DNA from: Bacteroidota bacterium
GTDB lineage: Bacteria > Bacteroidota > Bacteroidia > Flavobacteriales > Schleiferiaceae
Reading direction: 5' to 3'
Length of the DNA stretch: 59,126 nucleotides
Assembly: GCA_003385605.1 (NCBI GenBank)
Contig: QQUU01000032.1
Coordinates: forward strand, 1 to 59,126
Part shown: in pieces, positions 8,305 to 14,600 of the stretch
Layout: every line of letters begins with the position of its first letter
Numbering within the stretch: the stretch's first letter is position 1
Translations under genes and position numbers: made by a program
Notes under the pieces: generated by a model
What the model was told of the DNA's origin: nothing
The model's input: only the letters and a program-made list of their open reading frames with translations
Databases searched by the model: none

Positions 8305-8676
8305 ATGAACGGATTATATTTCATTTACATCACCAATATCCTGCTCGCAGGATGGATAAGCATCAGCTGCCTCGCGACACCAAAACGAGCTGCCATCTCT
8401 GTTTTCTCAAATTCTCTTGTGCGAACGGAAGCTATTAAGACAGTGGGAGGTATATGGTTCGCCGTATTGAGCTTATCGGCCCTGGGCTTGTTCTTCCCTA
8501 CCCAACTCATCGTTCTTTTAGCTTTTCAGCTTCTGTACAAAGGTTCGTGGCTTTTCGCTGTGGCACTACCTGCACTTCGAGAGAAGAAACCGTTCCCGAA
8601 AGCTATGGCCGTATCGTTCCTTTTCTGGATTGCTTCACTGCCCTTTATTTTCCCTTGGCAGAATCTTTTAGGATAA
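8305..8676 (+). CDS. Small integral membrane protein
   Basis: The 123-residue product has about four hydrophobic segments (near residues 4-22, 46-62, 64-86 and 100-118) and no recognised motif. I set the start at the ATG 8305, which opens directly into the first membrane segment; an upstream in-frame start at 8224 would add 27 residues read from within the oxidoreductase gene. It resembles the general design of DoxX/DUF4345-like four-helix membrane proteins, but I cannot assign it. Its position 10 bases after the FAD oxidoreductase suggests a shared transcript and perhaps a shared membrane pathway. Confidence 0.7.
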   Translation: MNGLYFIYITNILLAGWISISCLATPKRAAISVFSNSLVRTEAIKTVGGIWFAVLSLSALGLFFPTQLIVLLAFQLLYKGSWLFAVALPALREKKPFPKAMAVSFLFWIASLPFIFPWQNLLG

Positions 8677-8730
8677 ACTTTTTGCGTTTGGTTAAATCCG
8701 TATCTTTTTGCGGTAAAACTCTAAAACGCC

Positions 8731-9096
8731 ATGGCCACAACTCCTGAGCACGATGCCCGCGTCGCTGCACTGACCTTTGCAGGTATATATCCTCACTACG
8801 TCACTAAGATCCAAAAGAAAGGACGCAGTCTAGACGAATTGCACCAAGTGCTTCACTGGCTTACAGGTTTTGACGAAGACCAACTCAGGGAGATGATCGA
8901 TCGCAAAGTCACCTTCAAGGAATTCTTTGAGGAGGCCACTGTAAATCCCAATGCCTCTTTAATCACCGGGAGCATCTGTGGGTACAAAATCCAAGAAATT
9001 GAAACCAAGCTGACGCGCGAATGCCGTTACATGGACAAGCTCGTGGACGAGTTGGCCAAGGGCAAGAAAATGGAAAAAATTCTACGAACTCAATAA
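8731..9096 (+). CDS. DUF2200 family protein
   Basis: The 121-residue soluble protein matches the DUF2200 pattern: an early segment with Y-P-H-Y-V-x-K-I-Q-K-K-G-R, then W-L-T-G-F near residue 48, a K-V-T-F-x-x-F-F block, and the C-terminal I-C-G-Y-K-I-Q-E-I-E ... Y-M-D-K-L-V-D-E-L-A-K-G-K-x-M-E-K-I. The last block resembles the C-terminus of MmcQ/YjbR-type proteins. The function is unknown; the family is widespread in bacteria. A weak -7-like TATCTTTTTG lies at 8701-8710. The next gene starts 9 bases downstream. Confidence 0.82.
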   Translation: MATTPEHDARVAALTFAGIYPHYVTKIQKKGRSLDELHQVLHWLTGFDEDQLREMIDRKVTFKEFFEEATVNPNASLITGSICGYKIQEIETKLTRECRYMDKLVDELAKGKKMEKILRTQ

Positions 9097-9105
9097 AAAC
9101 TCAAT

Positions 9106-9552
9106 ATGGAAACTGAAAACACTCCGAACGAAAAGCCAACACAAGAATTAACCATTACAGATATGGCGGCGGGCTATATCAACGAAACCCGAAAATGGGC
9201 CCAGTTCCTAGCCATCCTCGGCTTTATTGGAGCGGGATTGATTGCCATCATGGCCATCTTCGCCGGTTCCATGTTCTCAGGAATGATAGGCGCCGGTGGG
9301 ATCGCGGTTACTGTGCTCTATCTACTGATGGCGCTCTTGTATTTCTTCCCCTCACTATACCTGTTTAGGTTTAGCGAAAAGTCAAACAGGGCGCTCTATA
9401 AAAAAGATTCCGATGAACTTGAAGCGGCCATGGGTAACCTAAAATCGACCTTCAAATTTTATGGTGTGACTGCGATTATTGTGATTAGCCTATACCTATT
9501 GTTCTTCATCTTTGCCGGTGTAGGCGCTGGAATGGGCATGTTCGTCGACTAA
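9106..9552 (+). CDS. DUF5362-like membrane protein
   Basis: The 148-residue product has a soluble N-terminus of about 30 residues, then T-R-K-W-A-Q-F-L-A-I-L-G-F-I-G entering the first membrane span (about 34-60), a second span (about 66-90), a short charged stretch and a third span (about 118-142) that ends glycine-rich. The pattern fits DUF5362, a Bacteroidota membrane family of unknown role. It follows the DUF2200 gene by 9 bases. Its stop codon TAA overlaps the stop of the convergent gene: the four bases 9549-9552 read CTAA. Confidence 0.72.
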   Translation: METENTPNEKPTQELTITDMAAGYINETRKWAQFLAILGFIGAGLIAIMAIFAGSMFSGMIGAGGIAVTVLYLLMALLYFFPSLYLFRFSEKSNRALYKKDSDELEAAMGNLKSTFKFYGVTAIIVISLYLLFFIFAGVGAGMGMFVD

Positions 9553-9752
9553 ACTGCCTGGTCCTGATCTTCCGAGGTTAAACCCTCGTAATTTTCTTTG
9601 AAATGCTTGAGAAGCGTCCTTCCGTAATGACGGTTGCGACGCTTCGCTTTTTTCTTATTGGCCCGTTTCCCTGTGCGCTTGTCCTTTACGATATCGTCAA
9701 GGTCTTTGGCTTGGTCGATTTTTTCAAAATCTTGAATCTGGGTGCGTTTCAT
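9549..9752 (-). CDS. Small lysine/arginine-rich conserved protein
   Basis: The 67-residue product is strongly basic in its middle (K-R-T-G-K-R-A-N-K-K-K-A-K-R-R-N-R-H-Y, residues 25-43) and acidic at both ends. I think similar short proteins occur near this size in Flavobacteriales, but I cannot name a family. The basic stretch suggests nucleic-acid or ribosome contact (inference). It converges on the DUF5362-like gene with overlapping stop codons. The opposite strand has no competing long frame. Its upstream region on the minus strand has AACATTTG, one mismatch from the -7 consensus. Confidence 0.6.
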   Translation of the reverse strand: MKRTQIQDFEKIDQAKDLDDIVKDKRTGKRANKKKAKRRNRHYGRTLLKHFKENYEGLTSEDQDQAV

Positions 9753-9847
9753 TAGGCGTCTTCTTCACGTCAATAACATTGCGTTTTCCACAAATGTTTG
9801 ACACAAAATTTTGCGTCCTCATATTCTTAGGAAGATGAATAATTAAA

Positions 9848-9890
9848 TATATTTGTATCCAACTGGATACACTCTGTTGTGAAAGTATCC
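9848..9890 (+). promoter_or_regulatory. Promoter and palindromic operator of the toxin-antitoxin pair
   Basis: TATATTTG (9848-9855) is an exact -7 box. A perfect inverted repeat, GTATCC (9855-9860) and GGATAC (9865-9870) with a 4-base spacer, starts on its last base. A third half-site GTATCCAA (9885-9892) repeats the first (9855-9862) 30 bases downstream, inside the toxin gene. This is the usual arrangement for autorepression by a HigA-like antitoxin. Confidence 0.7.
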
Positions 9891-10193
9891 AAAACAAAAG
9901 AGTTCGATAGTTGGCTGAAAGGACTTAAAGATGAGAGAGTAAAATCTGTTATCCTTCTTCGAATATTGAGAATTCAGGAAAAAGACCTACTCGGCGACTT
10001 CAAACGTCTTGCACCCAATATTTATGAACTTCGTATTCATTTAAAACCTGGTTATAGAATTTATTTTACTTATCGAAATAATCAACTTTTATTGCTAATT
10101 GGAGGCGGGACTAAACGAACACAATCCAGAGATATAGCTAAATATAAACGCATCATTAAAGCATTAAACAATGACCGAAACCTCAACCTTTGA
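9879..10193 (+). CDS. RelE/ParE-superfamily toxin, HigB/Gp49 type
   Basis: The 104-residue protein fits the 'addiction module killer' HigB-like family: K-T-K-E-F-D-S-W-L-K-G-L-K-D at the start, L-A-P-N-I-Y-E-L-R-I-H and K-P-G-Y-R-I-Y-F-T-Y in the core, and L-L-I-G-G-G-T-K-R-T-Q near the end. Such toxins usually cut mRNA on the ribosome. The start is GTG (9879). The gene is visibly more AT-rich than its neighbours, which suggests acquisition by transfer. It overlaps the antitoxin gene by 23 bases, the toxin-first order of higBA-type loci. Confidence 0.88.
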   Translation: MKVSKTKEFDSWLKGLKDERVKSVILLRILRIQEKDLLGDFKRLAPNIYELRIHLKPGYRIYFTYRNNQLLLLIGGGTKRTQSRDIAKYKRIIKALNNDRNLNL

Positions 10194-10464
10194 TATCGCT
10201 GATTATCTCGATCAACCAGAAGTAATCACTGCCTTCCTTAATGAGGTACTTCAAAACGGAGATCCAGGGGACCTTATTGTCGCCATGGGACATGTTGCAA
10301 AAGCCTTGGGGATGACCGCCATAGCCGAAAAAACCGGAATGAGCCGAACCAGTTTGTACAAGGCTTTGCAGCCTAATGCTAAGCCCCAATTTGATACGGT
10401 ATTTAAAGTGCTCAAGGCGCTTGGGGGTGAAATAGAAATCAAGGCAGCACTACCCACAGAATAA
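10171..10464 (+). CDS. HigA-like antitoxin, XRE-type HTH
   Basis: The 97-residue protein matches the addiction-module antidote family: F-D-I-A-D-Y-L near the start, V-I-T-A-F-L-N-E-V-L-Q-N-G-D-P-G-D, then a helix-turn-helix A-I-A-E-K-T-G-M-S-R-T-S-L-Y-K-A-L and F-D-T-V-F-K-V-L-K-A-L-G-G-E-I-E-I. It should bind and neutralise the toxin and repress the operon through the GTATCC/GGATAC operator at 9855-9870. Translation is coupled to the toxin through a 23-base overlap. Confidence 0.9.
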   Translation: MTETSTFDIADYLDQPEVITAFLNEVLQNGDPGDLIVAMGHVAKALGMTAIAEKTGMSRTSLYKALQPNAKPQFDTVFKVLKALGGEIEIKAALPTE

Positions 10465-10476
10465 ACCTGCAGCCGT

Positions 10477-10484
10477 TACCTTTG
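10477..10484 (+). promoter_or_regulatory. -7 promoter box for menB
   Basis: TACCTTTG matches TANNTTTG exactly, 33 bases before the menB ATG and 12 bases after the antitoxin stop. Confidence 0.55.
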
Positions 10485-10517
10485 TTTATGTTCATACACA
10501 CCTAAAAGAATTGGACC

Positions 10518-11360
10518 ATGGCCCAACTAGAATGGCAAACCGTCAAGGAATACGAGGAAATCACATTTAAGCAGCTTAACGGCGTCGCACGCATTGCGTT
10601 CAATCGTCCTGAGGTGCGCAACGCATTTACTCCAAAGACCGTAGACGAGCTTTGGGAGGCACTCATCTTGTGCCACGAAAGCCAAGAAATTGGTGTCGTA
10701 CTTATCACTGGTGAGGGACCCTCTCCAAAAGACGGTGGCTGGGCATTCTGCTCTGGCGGGGACCAACGCGTTCGTTCGACCACCGGATATAAAGGTGAGA
10801 ACGGCATCAATAGGTTCAACATCCTGGATGTGCAGCGTCAGATCCGATTCATGAATAAGGTTGTGATCGCTGTAGTGCCTGGTTGGGCAGTAGGTGGTGG
10901 CCACAGTCTTCATGTAGTGTGTGATATGACCATTGCTTCTAAAGAGCACGCCATTTTTAAGCAAACCGATGCGGATGTCGCAAGCTTCGACGGCGGATTC
11001 GGCTCTGCTTACCTCGCTCGCCAAGTAGGTCAGAAAAGAGCGCGCGAAATCTTCTTCCTTGGGGCTGAGTACTCGGCGCAAGAAGCCTACGAGATGGGCA
11101 TGGTAAACAAGGTGGTACCGCATGAAGAACTAGAACAGACCGCTTACGACTGGGCGCAGGAGATTATGACCAAGAGCCCTACGGCCATCAAGATGTTGAA
11201 GTTTGGGTTTAACCTCATCGACGACGGATTGGTTGGTCAACAAGTGTACGCTGGAGAAGCTACCCGTTTAGCCTACGGTACAGATGAAGCAGTTGAAGGC
11301 CGTAATGCCTTCTTGGAAAAACGACCTCGAGACTTCTCTAAGTTTCCGAAGTTTCCTTAA
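10518..11360 (+). CDS. menB: 1,4-dihydroxy-2-naphthoyl-CoA synthase
   Basis: MenB cyclises o-succinylbenzoyl-CoA in menaquinone synthesis, a crotonase-fold reaction in the cytoplasm. The 280 residues show C-S-G-G-D-Q-R near 78-84 (CoA and oxyanion region), G-W-A-V-G-G-G-H-S-L-H at 122-132 and F-K-Q-T-D-A-D-V-A-S-F-D-G-G at 147-160. Asp151 in Q-T-D corresponds to the residue that makes MenB independent of bicarbonate (as in Mycobacterium); E. coli has Gly there. No other men gene is in the window. Menaquinone is the expected electron carrier for the succinate dehydrogenase encoded at 21501-24968. It has its own promoter at 10477. Confidence 0.96.
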   Translation: MAQLEWQTVKEYEEITFKQLNGVARIAFNRPEVRNAFTPKTVDELWEALILCHESQEIGVVLITGEGPSPKDGGWAFCSGGDQRVRSTTGYKGENGINRFNILDVQRQIRFMNKVVIAVVPGWAVGGGHSLHVVCDMTIASKEHAIFKQTDADVASFDGGFGSAYLARQVGQKRAREIFFLGAEYSAQEAYEMGMVNKVVPHEELEQTAYDWAQEIMTKSPTAIKMLKFGFNLIDDGLVGQQVYAGEATRLAYGTDEAVEGRNAFLEKRPRDFSKFPKFP

Positions 11361-11381
11361 TGTGTCGGAATGACACATTAA
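11357..11381 (+). terminator. Hairpin overlapping the menB stop
   Basis: TTAATGTGTC (11357-11366) and GACACATTAA (11372-11381) form a perfect 10-bp stem with a 5-base loop. The stem includes the menB stop codon. There is no T-tract, so termination is uncertain; it could also be an mRNA-stability structure. Confidence 0.45.
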
Positions 11382-11393
11382 TAAGTAATTCTT

Positions 11394-11467
11394 ATCTTAG
11401 GCAGACCAAGCACCTAACCCCTGCTTAGTGCTCCGTATACTAACCTAAGATTTTGAATGATACATTC
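11394..11467 (+). other. Tandem hairpin region upstream of the NrtR-like gene
   Basis: ATCTTAGG (11394-11401) pairs with CCTAAGAT (11444-11451). Inside it, AGCACCTAA (11409-11417) pairs with TTAGTGCT (11425-11432) with one bulged C. GAATG (11455-11459) then pairs with CATTC (11463-11467). A structured RNA or leader is possible; no known riboswitch is recognised. Confidence 0.4.
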
Positions 11468-11482
11468 TATCTAGTACAGGCC

Positions 11483-11509
11483 CACTAATTAACGCTGAAT
11501 TAATTAGTG
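11483..11509. promoter_or_regulatory. 10-bp palindrome, candidate NrtR-type operator
   Basis: CACTAATTAA (11483-11492) and TTAATTAGTG (11500-11509) are perfect inverted repeats around CGCTGAA. The palindrome lies 17 bases upstream of the -7 box of the regulator gene, where an autoregulatory operator would be expected. Confidence 0.5.
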
Positions 11510-11526
11510 ACTAACCGCCACAAATG

Positions 11527-11534
11527 TATATTTG
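11527..11534 (+). promoter_or_regulatory. -7 box abutting the NrtR-like start codon
   Basis: TATATTTG matches TANNTTTG exactly and ends only 3 bases before the ATG at 11538. Transcription would begin at or near the start codon, implying a leaderless mRNA. Confidence 0.5.
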
Positions 11535-11537
11535 AAC

Positions 11538-12269
11538 ATGAATCTGAGCCAAATTGTAAACCAATACAGCGATAAGTACCTCCCGCACCTCAGCGCGGAT
11601 ATTGTCATCTTTGGTTACAAAAACGACGCCTTACACTGTCTTTTATTGCAATTTGGAGACCGCTGGTTTCTTCCTGGAGGACATATTGAGAAAAATGAAG
11701 ATGTCGGCAACGCTGCGGAGCGTATTGTCGAAGCTCGAACTTCATTACAGCGTAAATTCTTGCACTTTTTCAATGTCTTTGGCAACGGCGAACGCTCATT
11801 TTCTGAGGATTTCAAACGTATTTTTCAAGCGAAAGGCCTTGAGATAGATCAGAATCACCCCATGCTCGACAGGTATGTGACCCTTGGCTACATCGCCTTG
11901 GTCGAAATGGACTCCGTAACGCCAAAAGTCGGAAGCTTTGATGATGATATCTCTTGGCATCCTGTGAATGATCTGCCTGCTATGGTCGGCGACCACGAAC
12001 AAATTCTTCGTAACGCCCAAGAGTATCTTGTCGGACTCAATGAATTCTCTCCAGTAGGTCATCACCTGCTGCCGGAATACTTTACCATGCCTCAGCTGCA
12101 CAAACTGAATCAAACGATTACCGGCAGGGATCTAGACCGAAGTCGCTTCCAGAAGAAAATGCTTGCTTTGGACATCTACAAACGCCACGATGAAATCACT
12201 ACCTCGGTAAGGGGACGGAATCCGTATCTTTATTCCTATGATGGAAAAGATACCCTCGAACGCAGATAA
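11538..12269 (+). CDS. NrtR-like transcriptional regulator (degenerate Nudix plus winged helix)
   Basis: The 243-residue protein has an N-terminal Nudix-fold domain (about 15-150) and a C-terminal NrtR-type winged-helix domain (about 160-235). The Nudix box begins well (G48 and E54) but continues R-I-V-E-A-R-T-S-L (62-70) where R-E-U-x-E-E-x-G-U is required. The metal-binding glutamates are lost, so the domain is a ligand sensor rather than a hydrolase. NrtR relatives sense ADP-ribose-type or sugar ligands and control NAD or pentose genes. The ATG at 11538 is preferred to a TTG at 11532. The nitroreductase gene overlaps it by 32 bases and is a likely target. Confidence 0.85.
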   Translation: MNLSQIVNQYSDKYLPHLSADIVIFGYKNDALHCLLLQFGDRWFLPGGHIEKNEDVGNAAERIVEARTSLQRKFLHFFNVFGNGERSFSEDFKRIFQAKGLEIDQNHPMLDRYVTLGYIALVEMDSVTPKVGSFDDDISWHPVNDLPAMVGDHEQILRNAQEYLVGLNEFSPVGHHLLPEYFTMPQLHKLNQTITGRDLDRSRFQKKMLALDIYKRHDEITTSVRGRNPYLYSYDGKDTLERR

Positions 12270-12933
12270 GGCGATTAAAGAAGTTATTTCTCAGCGAAAA
12301 ACTACAAAGGTCCTCGCCGAGGCTCCTTGGTCGCCCACACTTACTCCTGAAGCACAGCACTCCCTAATCAATAGCTTATTGGAATTAGCGTCTAGCGCTC
12401 CCTACCATTATAAAAGTGCTGAACGCTATAAACGAGGGGACTTAACAAGTACCCTTCCTTTCCGCGCATATACCCTAAATGCAAATAATTGCAGGAAACT
12501 TGCGGATCAACTGCATGAGGTACAACCGCCGGCCGGTAAGATCATGAACATGCTCTGGGCGGCAGAAGCTATGATTGTGATGAGTTGGCTGCCTGATGTT
12601 TTTGGCGAACAACCAGAAGTTCGAGAGATGGAGCCGTTACCATTCACCGGAAACTTGCGCAATATGGAGCATATTGCAGCGGCTAGCGCGGCCATTCAGA
12701 ATATACTTCTTGGAGCAACAGCAGCAGGCCATCCTTCTTACTGGTCGTCGGGTGGAACCCTGCGTCAAAAGGAAGCAAGAACCTTATTGGGTATACCTAT
12801 GGACGAAATCTTCTTAGGGTGCCTTTTCGTATTCCCCGAGGATGCTTTGGAAAGAGGAGCGGACGTCAAACTAGGAAAATTAAGAACTGAAGGGAAAGAA
12901 CTTTCTTCATGGTCAAAATCTATAGAATTGTAA
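12238..12933 (+). CDS. Nitroreductase family protein
   Basis: The 231-residue flavoprotein-like protein shows S-Q-R-K-T-T-K-V near the start, an S-S-A-P-Y-H-Y-K-S block near 59-67 typical of FMN-binding nitroreductases, and a C-terminal H-P-S-Y-W-S-S-G region followed by a L-L-G-I-P segment. Such enzymes use NAD(P)H and FMN to reduce nitro compounds, quinones or flavins; the natural substrate is unknown. Two ATGs in tandem (12238, 12241) are possible starts. The 32-base overlap with the NrtR-like gene indicates translational coupling and shared control. Confidence 0.82.
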   Translation: MMEKIPSNADKAIKEVISQRKTTKVLAEAPWSPTLTPEAQHSLINSLLELASSAPYHYKSAERYKRGDLTSTLPFRAYTLNANNCRKLADQLHEVQPPAGKIMNMLWAAEAMIVMSWLPDVFGEQPEVREMEPLPFTGNLRNMEHIAAASAAIQNILLGATAAGHPSYWSSGGTLRQKEARTLLGIPMDEIFLGCLFVFPEDALERGADVKLGKLRTEGKELSSWSKSIEL

Positions 12934-12936
12934 TCG

Positions 12937-13650
12937 ATGAAAAATTGGCTCACACTATTAGGACTCACGCTAGTACTCTTTAGCTGCGAAACGCAATCTG
13001 AAGAGCCGGCAATGAATACCATTATGCCTCTTGGTGCTTCTCGCGTTCAAGGGAGCCCACCGGGATACCACAGCTACAGGTATAAATTGTGGAAGAAACT
13101 GCGCAATAACGATTGGAACATAGATTTCATCGGTACCCAGATTGATACAGAGTTGTATCCTATGGTGAATGACGAAGAGTTTGATCCGCACCACGAAGGA
13201 CACAGCGGATGGACTTCTGGGGAACTGCTGGATGAACTATCAGATTGGACAGCAGTGCTTGACACCCCCGATATTGTGCTGTTTAGCTCGCCCGGAGGTA
13301 ATGATGCACTGGATGGATTTTCCTATGAAAGTATCATGGTTAATGTGGTGGATATTGTTGAAGGCCTTCAAGAATTCAATCCTGAAGTCACCATCATTAT
13401 TGAGAAAATGGCGCCCGGTCATAGCGCCGTCATGATGGGGAATTTAGCGGTATTTCACGCTCGACTTTTGAATGAATTGGACAGTATTGCGTCTGCATTA
13501 AGCACCTCTACCTCACAAGTTTTGACCATTGATATGGCAACAGGGTTTACAGACGATATGCTCGCAGACCCCATTCACTATAATCAAGATGGAGCCACTT
13601 TTATAGCAAACAAATATTACGACGCACTAACTCCATTGCTTGAAGAATAA
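12937..13650 (+). CDS. SGNH/GDSL-family lipoprotein hydrolase
   Basis: The 237-residue product has a lipoprotein signal (L-F-S-C, Cys17). SGNH blocks follow: M-P-L-G-A-S-R-V-Q-G (30-39) with nucleophile Ser35, H-S-G-W-T-S-G-E-L for the block II glycine, S-P-G-G-N-D for the block III asparagine, and D-P-I-H (211-214) with the catalytic Asp and His. In block I the usual G-D-S is G-A-S, a departure beside the nucleophile. It is probably an envelope-anchored esterase or carbohydrate deacetylase. It begins 3 bases after the nitroreductase stop. Confidence 0.85.
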   Translation: MKNWLTLLGLTLVLFSCETQSEEPAMNTIMPLGASRVQGSPPGYHSYRYKLWKKLRNNDWNIDFIGTQIDTELYPMVNDEEFDPHHEGHSGWTSGELLDELSDWTAVLDTPDIVLFSSPGGNDALDGFSYESIMVNVVDIVEGLQEFNPEVTIIIEKMAPGHSAVMMGNLAVFHARLLNELDSIASALSTSTSQVLTIDMATGFTDDMLADPIHYNQDGATFIANKYYDALTPLLEE

Positions 13651-13661
13651 GTCGTAACTTA

Positions 13662-14555
13662 ATGTTTGTGAAGTGGTTACGATTTACTTTTTGTTTTGTT
13701 TTAGCAGCATGTGGCTCTAATAGCGGCGGTGGGAATTCCCCTTCACCCGACAATACCACTACCGTAATATTCGATCACGATGGGCTGCAAAGAAGCGCAT
13801 TGATTTATACTCCAGAAGGGTACGATTCGTCTTTTGCCCTGCCCGTAGTCTTAAATTTTCACGGGTTTGGTGGACTAGCACAAGACCATCGAACAACAGT
13901 GGCCATGGATCATGTGGCAGATTCTGCGCAGTTCTTATTGGTGTTCCCTCAAGGCAGCTTATTGGACGGCGATTCTCCACATTGGAACAACGCCCTGCCC
14001 TCACCTGATAATAAGAGTGATGCCGATGACCTTGGTTTTGTCAGTGCACTTTTAGCGCACCTTGATACTACCTTCTTAATCGATCGTGAACGAGTGTATG
14101 CCTGCGGGTATTCGAACGGCGGGATGATGTCCTATGCTTTGGCCTGTTATCTCAGCAATGAAATAGCCGCAGTAGCATCCATGTCGGGCTGTTTTTCTGA
14201 CACATCAAGCACGTGTCAACCTTCACACCCTCTGGCCACCTTAAGTATACACGGCACCAATGATGGTGTACTTCCTTACGAAGGCGGAGACGATATTCTA
14301 AGTCAGCAGGTCACACTACAGTACTGGGCACAAGTGAATCATTGTAATGAAACACCGCAGATTACTTCTATTCAGTCTTCCTCCTATCCTTTGGAACATT
14401 ACAGCTATTCGGGTGGGGACAGCGGTGTCGTTGCAGAACTATACAAAGTGATTGGAGGCGACCATTATTGGTTAAACTTTTCCATCGACCAAAAGAATAC
14501 CAACTGGATCATGTGGGAATTCTTTGACCAATTCGACATCTACGGCAAGCGTTAA
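13662..14555 (+). CDS. Lipoprotein esterase, PHB depolymerase/feruloyl-esterase-like
   Basis: The 297-residue protein has a lipobox ending at Cys17, then a short G/S/N-rich linker and an alpha/beta hydrolase domain. H-G-F-G-G (67-71) forms the oxyanion region and G-Y-S-N-G-G-M-M carries the nucleophile Ser151. I-H-G-T-N-D-G-V-L-P-Y supplies the Asp, and the C-terminal G-G-D-H-Y-W the His. This is the LpqC/PHB-depolymerase-like family, whose members often cleave acyl or feruloyl esters on polysaccharides. It lies 11 bases after the SGNH lipoprotein, so two envelope esterases are paired. Confidence 0.87.
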   Translation: MFVKWLRFTFCFVLAACGSNSGGGNSPSPDNTTTVIFDHDGLQRSALIYTPEGYDSSFALPVVLNFHGFGGLAQDHRTTVAMDHVADSAQFLLVFPQGSLLDGDSPHWNNALPSPDNKSDADDLGFVSALLAHLDTTFLIDRERVYACGYSNGGMMSYALACYLSNEIAAVASMSGCFSDTSSTCQPSHPLATLSIHGTNDGVLPYEGGDDILSQQVTLQYWAQVNHCNETPQITSIQSSSYPLEHYSYSGGDSGVVAELYKVIGGDHYWLNFSIDQKNTNWIMWEFFDQFDIYGKR

Positions 14556-14600
14556 CAACAGGAAAAAAGCTGTGCTTAAGCACTATCTTTACCGTCGCAT

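Noticed and set aside
10527-11123. 198-codon open frame on the minus strand inside menB
   Set aside because: It lies entirely antisense to the well-conserved menB; its predicted protein has no recognisable motif and follows menB codon periodicity.
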